From: JAWKOK01 sp963765875
GTDB lineage: Bacteria; Chloroflexota; Anaerolineae; Caldilineales; Caldilineaceae
Direction: 5' to 3'
Assembly (NCBI GenBank): GCA_963765875.1
Contig: CAVXYK010000002.1
Location: 62,001 to 126,000 of the forward strand
DNA length: 64,000 nt
Positions within the stretch are counted from its first letter, which is position 1, and each line of letters opens with the position of its first letter. A model generated the notes under the pieces. The model did not search any database and was not told where the DNA came from. It worked only from the letters and a program-made list of their open reading frames with translations. A program made the position numbers and the translations under genes. Below, one piece after another: positions 46,381-56,089 of this stretch.

Positions 46381-47245
46381 CTGTCTCAAATCTGCAACAC
46401 CGCAGACTGTGCAGTGCTCTGCCCATTCGCAAGCTCGGGGCGGGCGGATAGCTGCCGAGCAGCTTGACGAAGGCTGAGCGATTCAACAGGCTGACCAGGG
46501 CGTCACGGGCGGGTTCATCTTGCCAGTGGCCCTCAAAATCGAGATAGAAGACATATTGCCAGGGCCGGTTCTTGCGTGGGCGGCTCTCCAGCTTGACCAG
46601 GTTGATCTCGCGGCTGGCAAATTCGCTCAGTGCGTCGTAGAGCGCACCGGGAATGTCGGGCGTGGCAAAGACCAGCGAGGTCTTGGCCGGCTCACAGCGT
46701 GGGGCGTCCCCTTTGCCGACGATGAAGAAGCGGGTGTAGTTGTGGTGCATGTCTTCGATGTGCTCGTCCACAATCTCCAGGCCGTAGACTTCGGCGGCCA
46801 GACGGCTGGCGATGACCGCCACGCCTGCTGCCGGCGTCGTCGCCAGATCCTTGGCGCTGCCTGCCGTGTCATACCAGGGACAGCGGTATAGCCGTTGCGG
46901 TTGAGGAAACCCTCACACTGGGCCAGGGCTTGATGGTGGCTGCGCACCTGTACGATTTCGCCGGTGACGCCCGGCGCCGACGAGCAAATTATGGTGAACG
47001 CGCAACAGGATCTCGCCATGCACTTTCAGGTCGTGATTCAGCAGCAAGTCGTAGGCTTTGTTGATGCTGCCTGCTGCTGAGTTTTCGACGGGAACAGCTG
47101 CAAAGTCGGCTTCGCCAGACTCGACGGCGTCAAAGATGTGCTCAAATGCGCGGCATGGGAGCGTCTTCACGTCGTCGCCGAAATGTTGGCGGACTGCTTC
47201 CTCTGAATATGCGCCGGATTCACCCTGGAATGCTACGGTTGTCAT
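46367..47245 (-). CDS. pheA: Prephenate dehydratase (two frame breaks)
   Basis: Turns prephenate into phenylpyruvate. The start (ATG 47245) follows a strong GGAGGTG. N-terminal: VAFQGESGAYSEEA, then VPVENSAAGSINKAYDLL. The frame changes near 46980 and again near 46865, after which the catalytic TRF motif (NYTRFFIVG) and the ACT domain with ESRPRKNRPW appear. That ACT segment binds phenylalanine for feedback. The last residues (FETGIGE) come from the adjoining spacer repeat. No chorismate mutase domain is fused; a separate aroH lies just upstream. Confidence 0.85.
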
Positions 47246-47548
47246 TTACACCTCCAAATTGCCTTGCTCAGATCGTGTTTTTGGTTCAACTCTATTGTGG
47301 GAGCCTGTATGACACAGTTCTCGGTTGACATGACTACTAGTACACGATTGTGACGCCGGCTTTCGGCCCCCAGACCGCCCAGATCCTGTGGGAGGCGCTG
47401 CAAGGCATAGCGGGGCTGGGGCCGAGCCTTCCCCCAAGGTTGGGGGCTAGGGGGCTGCCGACATGCCTCGCCAAATCTGTATGCCTATTCACGTTACGCT
47501 GTCTAGGCCCAAATGCTCAACTGCTCTTCGATCCACCATTCAGATCGG
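47246..47548. other. 303-bp spacer between aroH and pheA
   Basis: No gene is seen. A CCCCCAA/TTGGGGG palindrome (47431-47446) sits in a GC-rich block (47395-47460); the part nearest pheA is less GC-rich and carries the pheA ribosome-binding site. The GC-rich block looks like another spacer repeat. Confidence 0.35.
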
Positions 47549-47931
47549 TCATGTCCTGTTCTGAGAAGACCAGCGTCTGATCGGGCGCAGCGTCGTCGCC
47601 TCTCGCAGATAGACATGCCGGATCTCCTGCTGTGTCTTCTCCGTGTTCCAGTGGATCAGGATGCGGATGCAGAGCGGCAGCGCACCGTCGACGCTCATCT
47701 CGTGGCCGCAGAGCAGCGGCACGTCGAGCCAGCCCAGTTGGCGTGCGCCCAGCGCCGGAAAGACGGAATGGATGTCGTGCGTCGTCGTGAACGTTGCGCT
47801 GGCCACATCCTGTGGATTCAACGCCGTTGAGCCGAATCACCAGGGCCAATAACTCACGTGTGGCCTGCAAGACCATCTCCCGATCATCCGACGCTTACGG
47901 TGGTTGCGCCTCTGATTCCACGACAGACCAT
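47549..47931 (-). CDS. aroH: Chorismate mutase, AroH type (two frame breaks)
   Basis: Converts chorismate to prephenate, the entry to Phe and Tyr. The pieces fit the Bacillus AroH family: VCRGIRGATTVSVG from ATG 47931, then DDREMVLQATRELLALVI one frame over, then NPQDVASATFTTTHDIHSVFP and LGWLDVPLLCGHEMSVDG in a third. The Arg in RGIRGATT and IRILIHWNT with EIRHVYL near the end supply the known active-site residues. Frame breaks lie near 47885 and 47825. The restored length (about 127) is right for the family. It would be the first gene of the minus-strand aromatic row. Confidence 0.8.
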
Positions 47932-47959
47932 GCCTGTTGTCCTTTCAACATATCCGAGC

Positions 47960-47998
47960 AAAAAAAAACGAGAGCAGGATTTCCATCCTCGCTCTCGT
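47960..47998 (-). terminator. Intrinsic terminator in the aroH leader
   Basis: On the minus strand, a stem (GAGAGC plus a bulged G, AGGAT, loop GGAA, then the matching arm) is followed by nine Ts (47968-47960). It stands about 30 bases before the aroH start codon on the same strand. That is the place of an attenuator rather than of the end of the gene before it, whose stop is 385 bp upstream. A 9-bp hairpin (48107-48130) and a 6-bp one (48015-48031) lie further up. Confidence 0.7.
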
Positions 47999-48382
47999 AA
48001 AGTCCAGCTTCATCGCGTGACTTATTCAGTCACAACCGGCCCTTCCGCATCGCAGGATGGCGAAACGTTGCTAAAAAAGTAGCTGAACCGATAGGCGCCA
48101 AAATAAACCCACGCTGGACATAGCGTGGGTCAGAATCCAAAGCATAGACAGCCGGAGCAGTGTGTGAACTGCTCTCGAGCATTTCTGTTTGCTGGCTGTG
48201 ATGACGCAATTGGACTGACATATCGGTTGATGTCTACTTGATGAAGATCGCTGTTTCGCCGTCGCTGCAATGGCTTATCATTCGAATAGCGGCAAGAATA
48301 TCACGTCAGCGCGCGCATGTCAAATTGAAATTTGGTGAACCGGTTGCTGTCATGCATTTCGCTTTGCACTACCGTCGGTTTT

Positions 48383-49102
48383 TTACCGCTTGTACCGCGA
48401 CATTTTTCGCGAGAGCTTCTCAATTTCTTTACGAACTATCTCATCGCCAAGGCGTTTCGTGGCAGGATGGTCCGGCTCAGCATCAGCCAGAATACAGTAA
48501 TGGTGGAGTGCTCGCGAAAGATTGTTTGTCCGTGCAAAGTAACTGCCAATCACGCAAAAAAATGACCGGACTTCGCTCACGTGGAAGATATCTCTCGTTG
48601 GGTAATGATGTCGAAGCTCGAATTTTCCCTCAAATATGTCCTTCACCTTCTGATGTTGTTGACGGTGGAGGTAATATTCGCTCAACGCGGTTTTGCCAAA
48701 CAGATAGGTTGGAAAGCGTTCGACCGTTTCGAGCAGCGTCTCATAACGAAGGTCTTCCTGCCCGCTGTAGAGATAGGCGGTGCCGAGATAGTTCTGAATG
48801 GCCGGGACATTGGGATACTTCTGGCGTAACTTCAGGAGTTCAGCAATCGCCTGGCGAGGATTTTCGTTGACGGATTCGCAAATTGCCTGAAATCGCCTCT
48901 TTTGCCGCCGAGGCATTTTGGCAAAATGCTCTTCTTCCATCGGCATGTTTGTGAAGGCGACAGGCTCAGGTACGCCATCCTTTGAACGCTCCAGCGCCCG
49001 AAGCACGGCGTCATAATTGACGTCAGCAAGCAATTCCTTTGAATTAGCCGGTTTTCGTTCCAAGACTGTTTGAATCAGTCTAAATTGGTTGATGTAACTC
49101 AT
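48383..49102 (-). CDS. TPR-like hypothetical protein
   Basis: A 239-residue all-alpha protein. Two or three tetratricopeptide-like helix pairs are visible: AIAELLKLRQKYPNVPAIQN, then YLYSGQEDLRYETLLETVE and FGKTALSEYYLHRQQ. These form a scaffold for protein contacts. A basic C-terminus ends the protein (EIEKLSRKMSRYKR). No enzyme motif. It stands alone, upstream of the aroH leader, and its codon use looks somewhat less GC-rich than the aromatic genes. Confidence 0.55.
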   Translation of the reverse strand: MSYINQFRLIQTVLERKPANSKELLADVNYDAVLRALERSKDGVPEPVAFTNMPMEEEHFAKMPRRQKRRFQAICESVNENPRQAIAELLKLRQKYPNVPAIQNYLGTAYLYSGQEDLRYETLLETVERFPTYLFGKTALSEYYLHRQQHQKVKDIFEGKFELRHHYPTRDIFHVSEVRSFFCVIGSYFARTNNLSRALHHYCILADAEPDHPATKRLGDEIVRKEIEKLSRKMSRYKR

Positions 49103-49178
49103 TGCTCCGTCTCCATCCGGGTAGAGCGAACCACGCTGAATCTATTGGGCGACTACTCTGTGGTCTATCGACATCAGT

Positions 49179-49727
49179 TTATTCATCCCAGTCATCGTCG
49201 GACATGATTCTCTCCGTAAGTTCCATCCTCTCATCGTAGGTGAGCCGGCGCGACCCGGTACTGTGCAAGCGTGCATCCTCGCGCGCCAGGTATTTGTCGA
49301 CTTCTGCAATGTACGAAACCCGCTCGAAGACGAACGGCCCGAAATCCTTGTAGCTCCAGGCCGGCGCCCCGTCGACTCCGGAAAAACGCCGATGTGGCTG
49401 CTCGAAGTCGCTCCAGATCACCGTCTCTCCCTGCGTTTCGACCCGTGCCAGCAGCGGCCAACATTCGACGAAACCGCATTCAGCACAGCCCAGCAACATG
49501 GACTTCTCTTCGCCGTCGTAGCGGTCACTGGATGGGTGGCCGGTCGGATAATAGGCGGCAGCGCCCGTCACAAAATAGTCGCCCGCCAGATCCGGCTTCC
49601 CTTCGGCCATGGCGAACGGCAGCTCGTGTCGTCTGACCAACTCGATGAAGGCCACGCCGTTGACCAGGAGTTCCGGCATGGCGGCCAGGTTGTCTGTGTC
49701 GGGGATTTGAGCGGTGAAGGTGTCCAT
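49179..49727 (-). CDS. Hypothetical protein, 182 residues
   Basis: I do not recognise the family. The product has a CAECGF pair that may bind zinc, preceded by YPTGHPSSDRYDGEEKSMLLG and followed by CWPLLARV; then VIWSDFEQPHRR and WSYKDFGPFVFER. The C-terminus is acidic (IMSDDDWDE). No signal peptide or membrane segment. The motif order is compatible with a small globular protein. It lies downstream of the DUF4062 gene but is separated by a 390-bp spacer. Confidence 0.5.
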   Translation of the reverse strand: MDTFTAQIPDTDNLAAMPELLVNGVAFIELVRRHELPFAMAEGKPDLAGDYFVTGAAAYYPTGHPSSDRYDGEEKSMLLGCAECGFVECWPLLARVETQGETVIWSDFEQPHRRFSGVDGAPAWSYKDFGPFVFERVSYIAEVDKYLAREDARLHSTGSRRLTYDERMELTERIMSDDDWDE

Positions 49728-50114
49728 GGTTTCTCATTTTGATAGCGACCTTGTGTTCTCCGCCTGATCACTGGCCGGAGAACATAGATCGATCTCCCTA
49801 CTCGAATCATCTACGTTGATACCCGTTTCCAGCTCAACCTGCAAGGCTTCGTGCTCGTGAAAGGTAATATGCGGAGCAAGTTGCTGGAGAATGCACGCGA
49901 ACTGCAACTGCGCTGATGCTTCTCAATTGATCGGGATAAGACCACCCCCCGACCTTGCGACAAAAGATCAGCCACGATTCCGTTGCTGCTGCTCGCATGC
50001 TTTCTGGTAGATTTCTTGGCCTCAAGATCTGGCACGATGTTTCCTTGCGATCGCCTCGCATCAGCGGAAAATTGCAGAGCGTAGCGCAGCAATCAGTCCG
50101 ACTGCATGCGTTCG
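49728..50114. other. 387-bp spacer with one small hairpin
   Basis: No gene is convincing: a 93-residue minus-strand frame lacks any recognisable motif. A 9-bp perfect hairpin (49754-49762, 49776-49784) lies near the start of the 182-residue gene. The right end belongs to the attC-like sequence described at 50060. Confidence 0.35.
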
Positions 50115-50122
50115 TTATGTGG
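50060..50122 (-). repeat. attC-like half site at the end of the DUF4062 gene
   Basis: Read on the minus strand, ATAACGAACGCATGCAGTCG and the following GACTG resemble the first half of integron attC sites of the Vibrio VCR type (ATAAC-AACGC, then GGGACTG). The gene's TAA stop lies inside it, as in gene cassettes. The second half of an attC was not found, so it may be truncated. Confidence 0.4.
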
Positions 50123-51155
50123 CACCTGATTCATCCTTCATTTCTGGCGTCCGCATAATTGTTTTGATAGCCCTCAGTTCTAGTAACTCTAAATCACCCT
50201 TAGACGTCAATTTCCATCTAGAGCCATCATGGGTTAGTAAGCCTAATGCTCTAAACTGAAAAAGAATTGTACTAAATGAGTCTTCTTCTATTCGGACAGA
50301 TGAAGTAGTGACGGTATCCCCGTGTTCCTTGAAAATTTTATGTTTAGCTCTTTGAAATACGTAGTTTGAAAGTAGAGTTTTGCCGCTATCTGATTGGGCA
50401 CCAAAAATTCCTGCACCTATAACGGAAAATATCTCATTCCAAGTTAGTGCTATCGAATCATTAATGGTCGCTTTGGTTGAACTGTCACTCAATTCCAGTT
50501 CGTATGAGTAGTCTACTTCGAATGTTTCTTCGCCTTTAGATAGGTTGCTACTGTCTATCGCTACTCTAACATCCGTCGCTTTTAGTTCTTCTTTTAGCCG
50601 AATGTTTTCCTCATCTAATTGAAGTAGCCTTAACTGTGTCTCTTCCGTAGTTATACGGTTCCCTCGAACCCAGCCAACTGTTGGATACATCTTAATCGCA
50701 TTTAGAACACTTAATGCTACAACCCCTGGGAGTTCATCAATTTTTTCCCAGTATGCCACTAATCTATTTTCTGAAACTCTTTTACGAAAAGACAACAGTT
50801 TCTGTTTTGTGCCAGGGTCCGACTCAGATTTTCCGACGGTTATATCCTCAGGATTCTTGTGAAGTAGAGCAATTACCTTTAGGCCTCTCTCCAATGTATA
50901 TTCGTATTCTAATTCGGTGTAGCTTACTCCACTAGAAGATATCGAACCGTACCTGCCGCCTATTATTAGTAAGTAGTAATCACAGTCATCAATTACCCGC
51001 TTTATAAATTCAAACTGTTCCTCGTCTGCGGCTGGGAAAAGTTCCATTCCAGAAGGAATGCAATCCATTTTCATGAGTGTTTGAATTACCTTTCCTCTTT
51101 CATTCTCAAGATCCGAAAAGGTGGAGCTTACAAAAACTTGGTATCTTTTATCCAA
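50115..51155 (-). CDS. DUF4062-domain protein
   Basis: A 346-residue protein. Residues 1-110 are a DUF4062 domain (QVFVSSTFSDLENERGKVIQ, then DYYLLIIGGRYGS and SYTELEYEYTLERGLKVIAL). It has a Rossmann-like fold distantly akin to TIR and deoxyribosyltransferase folds and is often found in defence genes. A coiled coil (about 180-205) and a winged-helix-like end (LLTHDGSRWKLTSKGDLELL) follow. The start is TTG after GAGG. AT content is visibly higher than around it. Imperfect 19-bp inverted repeats flank it (50103-50122, 51206-51224). A sensor or effector role against phage is a reasonable guess. Confidence 0.7.
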   Translation of the reverse strand: MDKRYQVFVSSTFSDLENERGKVIQTLMKMDCIPSGMELFPAADEEQFEFIKRVIDDCDYYLLIIGGRYGSISSSGVSYTELEYEYTLERGLKVIALLHKNPEDITVGKSESDPGTKQKLLSFRKRVSENRLVAYWEKIDELPGVVALSVLNAIKMYPTVGWVRGNRITTEETQLRLLQLDEENIRLKEELKATDVRVAIDSSNLSKGEETFEVDYSYELELSDSSTKATINDSIALTWNEIFSVIGAGIFGAQSDSGKTLLSNYVFQRAKHKIFKEHGDTVTTSSVRIEEDSFSTILFQFRALGLLTHDGSRWKLTSKGDLELLELRAIKTIMRTPEMKDESGAT

Positions 51156-51207
51156 TTTGGGGCCTCAATTATTTCATCGTGAGAGCAATAATTTCTTGTT
51201 CGTTTTG

Positions 51208-51350
51208 CCATATAACGAATGCGTCACCGGGCTGGCGAGCTGCGTGGCGATCAGTCGTTGACGAGACTCGTAAAAGCGGGTGGACAACTTAATTTTAGCG
51301 AGACCTAGCCCGTTCCGGTGCACGCCCGGTTGGCGGTGCGGCGTTTACCT
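51208..51350 (-). repeat. attC-like site between the endonuclease and DUF4062 genes
   Basis: The sequence on the plus strand runs from GCCATATAACGAATGC through ACCGGGCTGGCGAGC to GCCCGGTTGGCGG and GGCGTTTACC. On the minus strand the end before the DUF4062 gene reads CAGCCCGGTGACGCATTCG then TTATA, much like the end of a VCR site. About 143 bp, of attC size, with no gene in it. Confidence 0.45.
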
Positions 51351-51410
51351 ATCTGGTACTCTGAAGCAATCATATTTGTATCCATTTACAACATCGGACG
51401 ACACATTCCG

Positions 51411-52688
51411 TCATCGGTCAAGCGGCTTTTTATCAATTGCGTGTAGGTCTACACTGGTATTGGTCAAATAGCTCCCGAACCGATCGAAGTAGCCAGCAAA
51501 CGTTCCTTGTATTTCTGCATCATATACCCGTCCAATTTCGTCCCACAAGGTGATGTCAAGCAAGGCTCTTCCGCAGAAAACAATTTCGTGTTCTGAGCGG
51601 CCTTCAATTGACAGTTGTTCTATCCGCGCAACATTCACATCGAATGCATCGCAAATTTCTTCGAGTTGCTTGGTCATCTCGTACTCTGAGTGGTACGAGT
51701 ACAGGTTTTCTTTAACGAATGCAACCGTCTCTTCGCCAAAAAGCTCAGCTAACGAATCACTTTCCAAACCTGAAGTGAGTTTAATCCAGGAGTGTGCTGG
51801 TATTTCCACATTGTCAACTAGCAACTGTACTGCATTGTATTTCGTAGTAGGGTTTGTGCTATCGGCAGCAATGCGATAAAGGTATGTCTCATTTGCGCCG
51901 GGATCTGCTTGCTGTAGACTATTGGAAAATGCTACAAAGGCCCCAGTCTCTATTTCGTCTGTAAGCTTGACAGCCTCAGAGAAATCACCGTCATTCAGAA
52001 CCCTCTCTGCAAGTTGATCAAGTATCTCAGCTATATGAAGATCATAAGGCCAAATCTCACTTCCTTGAATAGATCTGCAAGACTCGGGATCAATCAGCTT
52101 GACGACCTCTGAATACACTTCGTCTGGGAGTTTTCGCTGCAAAATTGCAACTGCATCCTCTAGCGAAGTCATTCCCGGCATAGATGTAAAACTCTTTGGC
52201 AAGAACTGTTTGAGGATGTCTCGATTGGATTCGTGGAGTAGTAGGGCTGTCAATTCTGAAGAATCCCAGACTAAAGTGTGAAAATTTCCACCGTGGGAAG
52301 TGTCAAGACTGTCTAATAATGCCTTGGCCGCTGTGCTTGCAGTGGTTGTTGTGGCCAACAAGAATCCGTCTGCGCGGTGTTGTTTTAGCTTGTCGCTAAT
52401 TGAGGGCAAATCTGACTCTTTGACGCTTGCACCGCTGGCGGCTTTGTCCTTGCAACTTACCAGCCAACGTCTCTGTTCTTGTGACAGCATACCCGTCAAT
52501 TGCTCAACAAATATAAGATCTCGGCCTGCATCAGCGCCCCTTCCAGACCACTGTGGATTCAGTCCGAGGGATCTGCCTAAATGGCGTGTGAGATCTTCTA
52601 ATCCCTGTCCGGGAACGTCAGAGACAAGTTCGGTGAAGTCGAGTAACCGAGAGTCATTTTCACTCATGCAGACATCTATTCCGTTCAT
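51411..52688 (-). CDS. Mrr-like restriction endonuclease-fold protein
   Basis: A 425-residue protein. The N-terminal part (about 15-150) matches Mrr-type PD-(D/E)xK nucleases: LNPQWSGRGADAGRDLIFVE with the metal-binding Asp, then RRWLVSCKDKA with the Lys, and GFLLATTTTAS. The rest is helical without a known motif (about 170-425), perhaps a sensing domain. Alternatives for the start are 52688 and 52667. AT content is higher than neighbours, and an attC-like site lies just ahead of the start and another after the stop. A DNA-cutting defence effector is the best guess; no methylase lies nearby. Confidence 0.65.
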   Translation of the reverse strand: MNGIDVCMSENDSRLLDFTELVSDVPGQGLEDLTRHLGRSLGLNPQWSGRGADAGRDLIFVEQLTGMLSQEQRRWLVSCKDKAASGASVKESDLPSISDKLKQHRADGFLLATTTTASTAAKALLDSLDTSHGGNFHTLVWDSSELTALLLHESNRDILKQFLPKSFTSMPGMTSLEDAVAILQRKLPDEVYSEVVKLIDPESCRSIQGSEIWPYDLHIAEILDQLAERVLNDGDFSEAVKLTDEIETGAFVAFSNSLQQADPGANETYLYRIAADSTNPTTKYNAVQLLVDNVEIPAHSWIKLTSGLESDSLAELFGEETVAFVKENLYSYHSEYEMTKQLEEICDAFDVNVARIEQLSIEGRSEHEIVFCGRALLDITLWDEIGRVYDAEIQGTFAGYFDRFGSYLTNTSVDLHAIDKKPLDR

Positions 52689-52724
52689 GCTTATTCAGAA
52701 AAAATCGTACTACGTCGGTAGCCA

Positions 52725-52847
52725 GCCTAACGATCTCATTGAGCAAGCCGCTACAAAATAATACCCACAATCGAATAAGGATTATGCGGCGTGAAGGAAG
52801 CCAACGTATCACCGAGTCCGATTGCCGCCGCATAATCTGTGTTGAAC
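52725..52847 (-). repeat. attC-like site ahead of the endonuclease gene
   Basis: On the minus strand GTTCAAC (52847-52841) fits the R'' core RYYYAAC and GTTAGGC (52731-52725) fits the R' core GTTRRRY. The end reads GCGGCTTGCTCAATGAG then ATCGTTAGGC, close to class 1 cassette ends. The middle holds a 12-bp perfect hairpin (52780-52791, 52826-52837). Length 123 bp, within the attC range. Confidence 0.5.
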
Positions 52848-53114
52848 TAAGCTGACAGGACCGGACTCTCTATGGAATTTCAATCTCGTCGTCGTGGCTC
52901 CGGGCGGCCCAGGACAACCACTCAATTGTCTTCATTGTAGCCAATGATCGAGTCGACAGCAACAGGATCAAATGCAATCGAGCACGATAGCTGCCGCCGT
53001 GACAACAGTGGAGCCAAACAGGAGTGATGCACACACTACGATGGCGCGTGCAACCCAAGGTCGCATCTGCAGCCCTTCATGCTGACAACTTGTTCCTTGA
53101 TCTCCTTTCTCAGG

Positions 53115-53420
53115 CTATGGCGGGCAGCGGGCGCGTGGCTGAATGCGCTGAACAATGGCCATCGGTTGCCCGCAGTGAGAGCCGAGGACTGCCTTGGTCA
53201 CTTCTGCTGCATCGTCGTCCATCGCTTTAGGCTCATCGTGTTGGTCTGTTCTCTTGCCGAGAAGCCGTATGGCTTGGGCCAGTCGCTTCCGATTGCTTGG
53301 CGCCAATAGCCCGTAGTAGCGCACCTTGACAAAGCCTTTGGGCAGCACATATTGCAGGAAGCGCTGGATGAAAGCTTCTGCCGACGGGGTGCAGGTCCGT
53401 TGGTGAGTCCTGGGGGGCGC
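53115..53420 (-). pseudogene. IS91-family transposase remnant
   Basis: Minus-strand residues SAEAFIQRFLQYVLPKGFVK, then VRYYGLLAPSNRKRLAQA match the late part of Y2-type IS91 transposases (FIRRFLLHVLP-GF, RHYGLLA). HCGQPMAIVQRI at the end fits the C-terminal zinc knuckle. The catalytic tyrosine region and the N-terminal zinc domain are missing; the upstream sequence in the frame is unrelated. The rest of 52848-53699 holds no convincing gene. It is a trace of a rolling-circle element. Confidence 0.65.
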
Positions 53421-53699
53421 GGTTTCACTCTCAATGGTCCCGCGTATGGGCCCTGTCAATTGTGATTTCTGAGCCGACTCTGCTCGTGTTGGCAATCTCG
53501 GTGCCGGAATTGTGCCATGACAATTAATGAGACATGCTGGCCAGAGAAGTCCGACTTTCCCAAAAAGTTGGACTTCTGCGCGCAAACGCATTCAGAAGTG
53601 GCGTCACCAAAGCAGCAACAATCTGCATTCTGGCGATAATCCTTGCCCGGGCGTATCATAGAACCAAACCGAAATACGCCACCGTAAAAGGAGACCACC

Positions 53700-55304
<1,605 letters not shown>

Positions 55305-55306
55305 CC

Positions 55307-55996
55307 ATGTTAGCAGAACTGAAAGAAGAGGTCTGTCGAGCCAATCTGCTGCTTCCCGACCATGGTCTTGTGACCTTCACCTGGGGCAATGTCTCGGCCA
55401 TCGACCGGGAGGCGGGATTGGTGGTCATCAAGCCCTCGGGTGTGTCCTATGAAGAGATGCAGGCCGATGATATGGTGGTCGTGGCGCTGGGAACAGGAGA
55501 CGTCGTGGACGGGGGGCTGAAGCCTTCCTCCGACACGGCGACGCATCTCGAACTCTACAAGGCCTTTCCCAACATCGGCGGCATCGTTCACACCCACAGT
55601 CGTTGGGCAACCACCTTTGCCCAGGCCGGGCGCGGCCTGACGGCGCTGGGGACGACCCACGGCGACTATTTCTACGGCGAGATTCCCTGCACGCGCAAAA
55701 TGACGGTGGCCGAGATCGAGGGCGAATATGAGAAGGAGACGGGCACGGTCATCATTGAGACCTTCCGGGACAAAGACCCCGATGCGATCCCAGCGGCGCT
55801 GGTTCACAGCCACGGCCCGTTCGCCTGGGGCGCCGACGCCATGGACGCCGTTCACAACGCCGTCGTCCTGGAGGAAGTCGCCTTCATGAACTTCCACACC
55901 GCGATGCTGGAACCGACACTCCCGCCCATGCAACAGGCGTTATTGGATAAGCACTATCTCAGAAAACATGGGGCGAATGCCTATTACGGACAGTAA
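55307..55996 (+). CDS. araD: L-ribulose-5-phosphate 4-epimerase
   Basis: Interconverts L-ribulose 5-phosphate and D-xylulose 5-phosphate, feeding arabinose into the pentose phosphate path. The 229-residue protein has GNVSAIDREAGLVVIKPSG and SSDTATHLELYKAFP for the phosphate, zinc ligands in VHTHSRW (His95, His97) and HSHGPF, and GTTHGDYF. Length and motifs match AraD closely. It starts 2 bp after the kinase stop, so the two are one unit. A long hairpin begins at its stop codon. Confidence 0.92.
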   Translation: MLAELKEEVCRANLLLPDHGLVTFTWGNVSAIDREAGLVVIKPSGVSYEEMQADDMVVVALGTGDVVDGGLKPSSDTATHLELYKAFPNIGGIVHTHSRWATTFAQAGRGLTALGTTHGDYFYGEIPCTRKMTVAEIEGEYEKETGTVIIETFRDKDPDAIPAALVHSHGPFAWGADAMDAVHNAVVLEEVAFMNFHTAMLEPTLPPMQQALLDKHYLRKHGANAYYGQ

Positions 55997-56077
55997 AGCC
56001 GTTGCAAGAAAACGAATCCCGCGTAGGGACAGGTTTGAGACCTGTCCTGCACGGGATTCGTTTTCTTGCAACGGCTT
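55996..56077. repeat. Long perfect hairpin after araD
   Basis: 26-bp perfect arms (55996-56021, 56052-56077) enclose a smaller hairpin GGACAGG/CCTGTCC (56027-56047). It begins on the last base of the araD stop. It may act as a terminator or protect the transcript end, and its GGGACAGGTTTGAGACC core looks like a dispersed repeat. Confidence 0.65.
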
Positions 56078-56089
56078 GAGGTCTGTCGG

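Noticed and set aside
48030..48221. 63-residue minus-strand ORF in the aroH leader
   Set aside because: It has no clear ribosome-binding site or family, and overlaps the hairpins. Treated as chance.
47932..48240. T-box or Trp-type leader upstream of aroH
   Set aside because: No AGGGTGG-type T-box sequence and no run of Trp, Phe or Tyr codons in a short ORF was found. Only the terminator is solid.
49811..50092. 93-residue minus-strand ORF next to the attC-like half site
   Set aside because: Composition is that of random frame; no motif. Probably non-coding.
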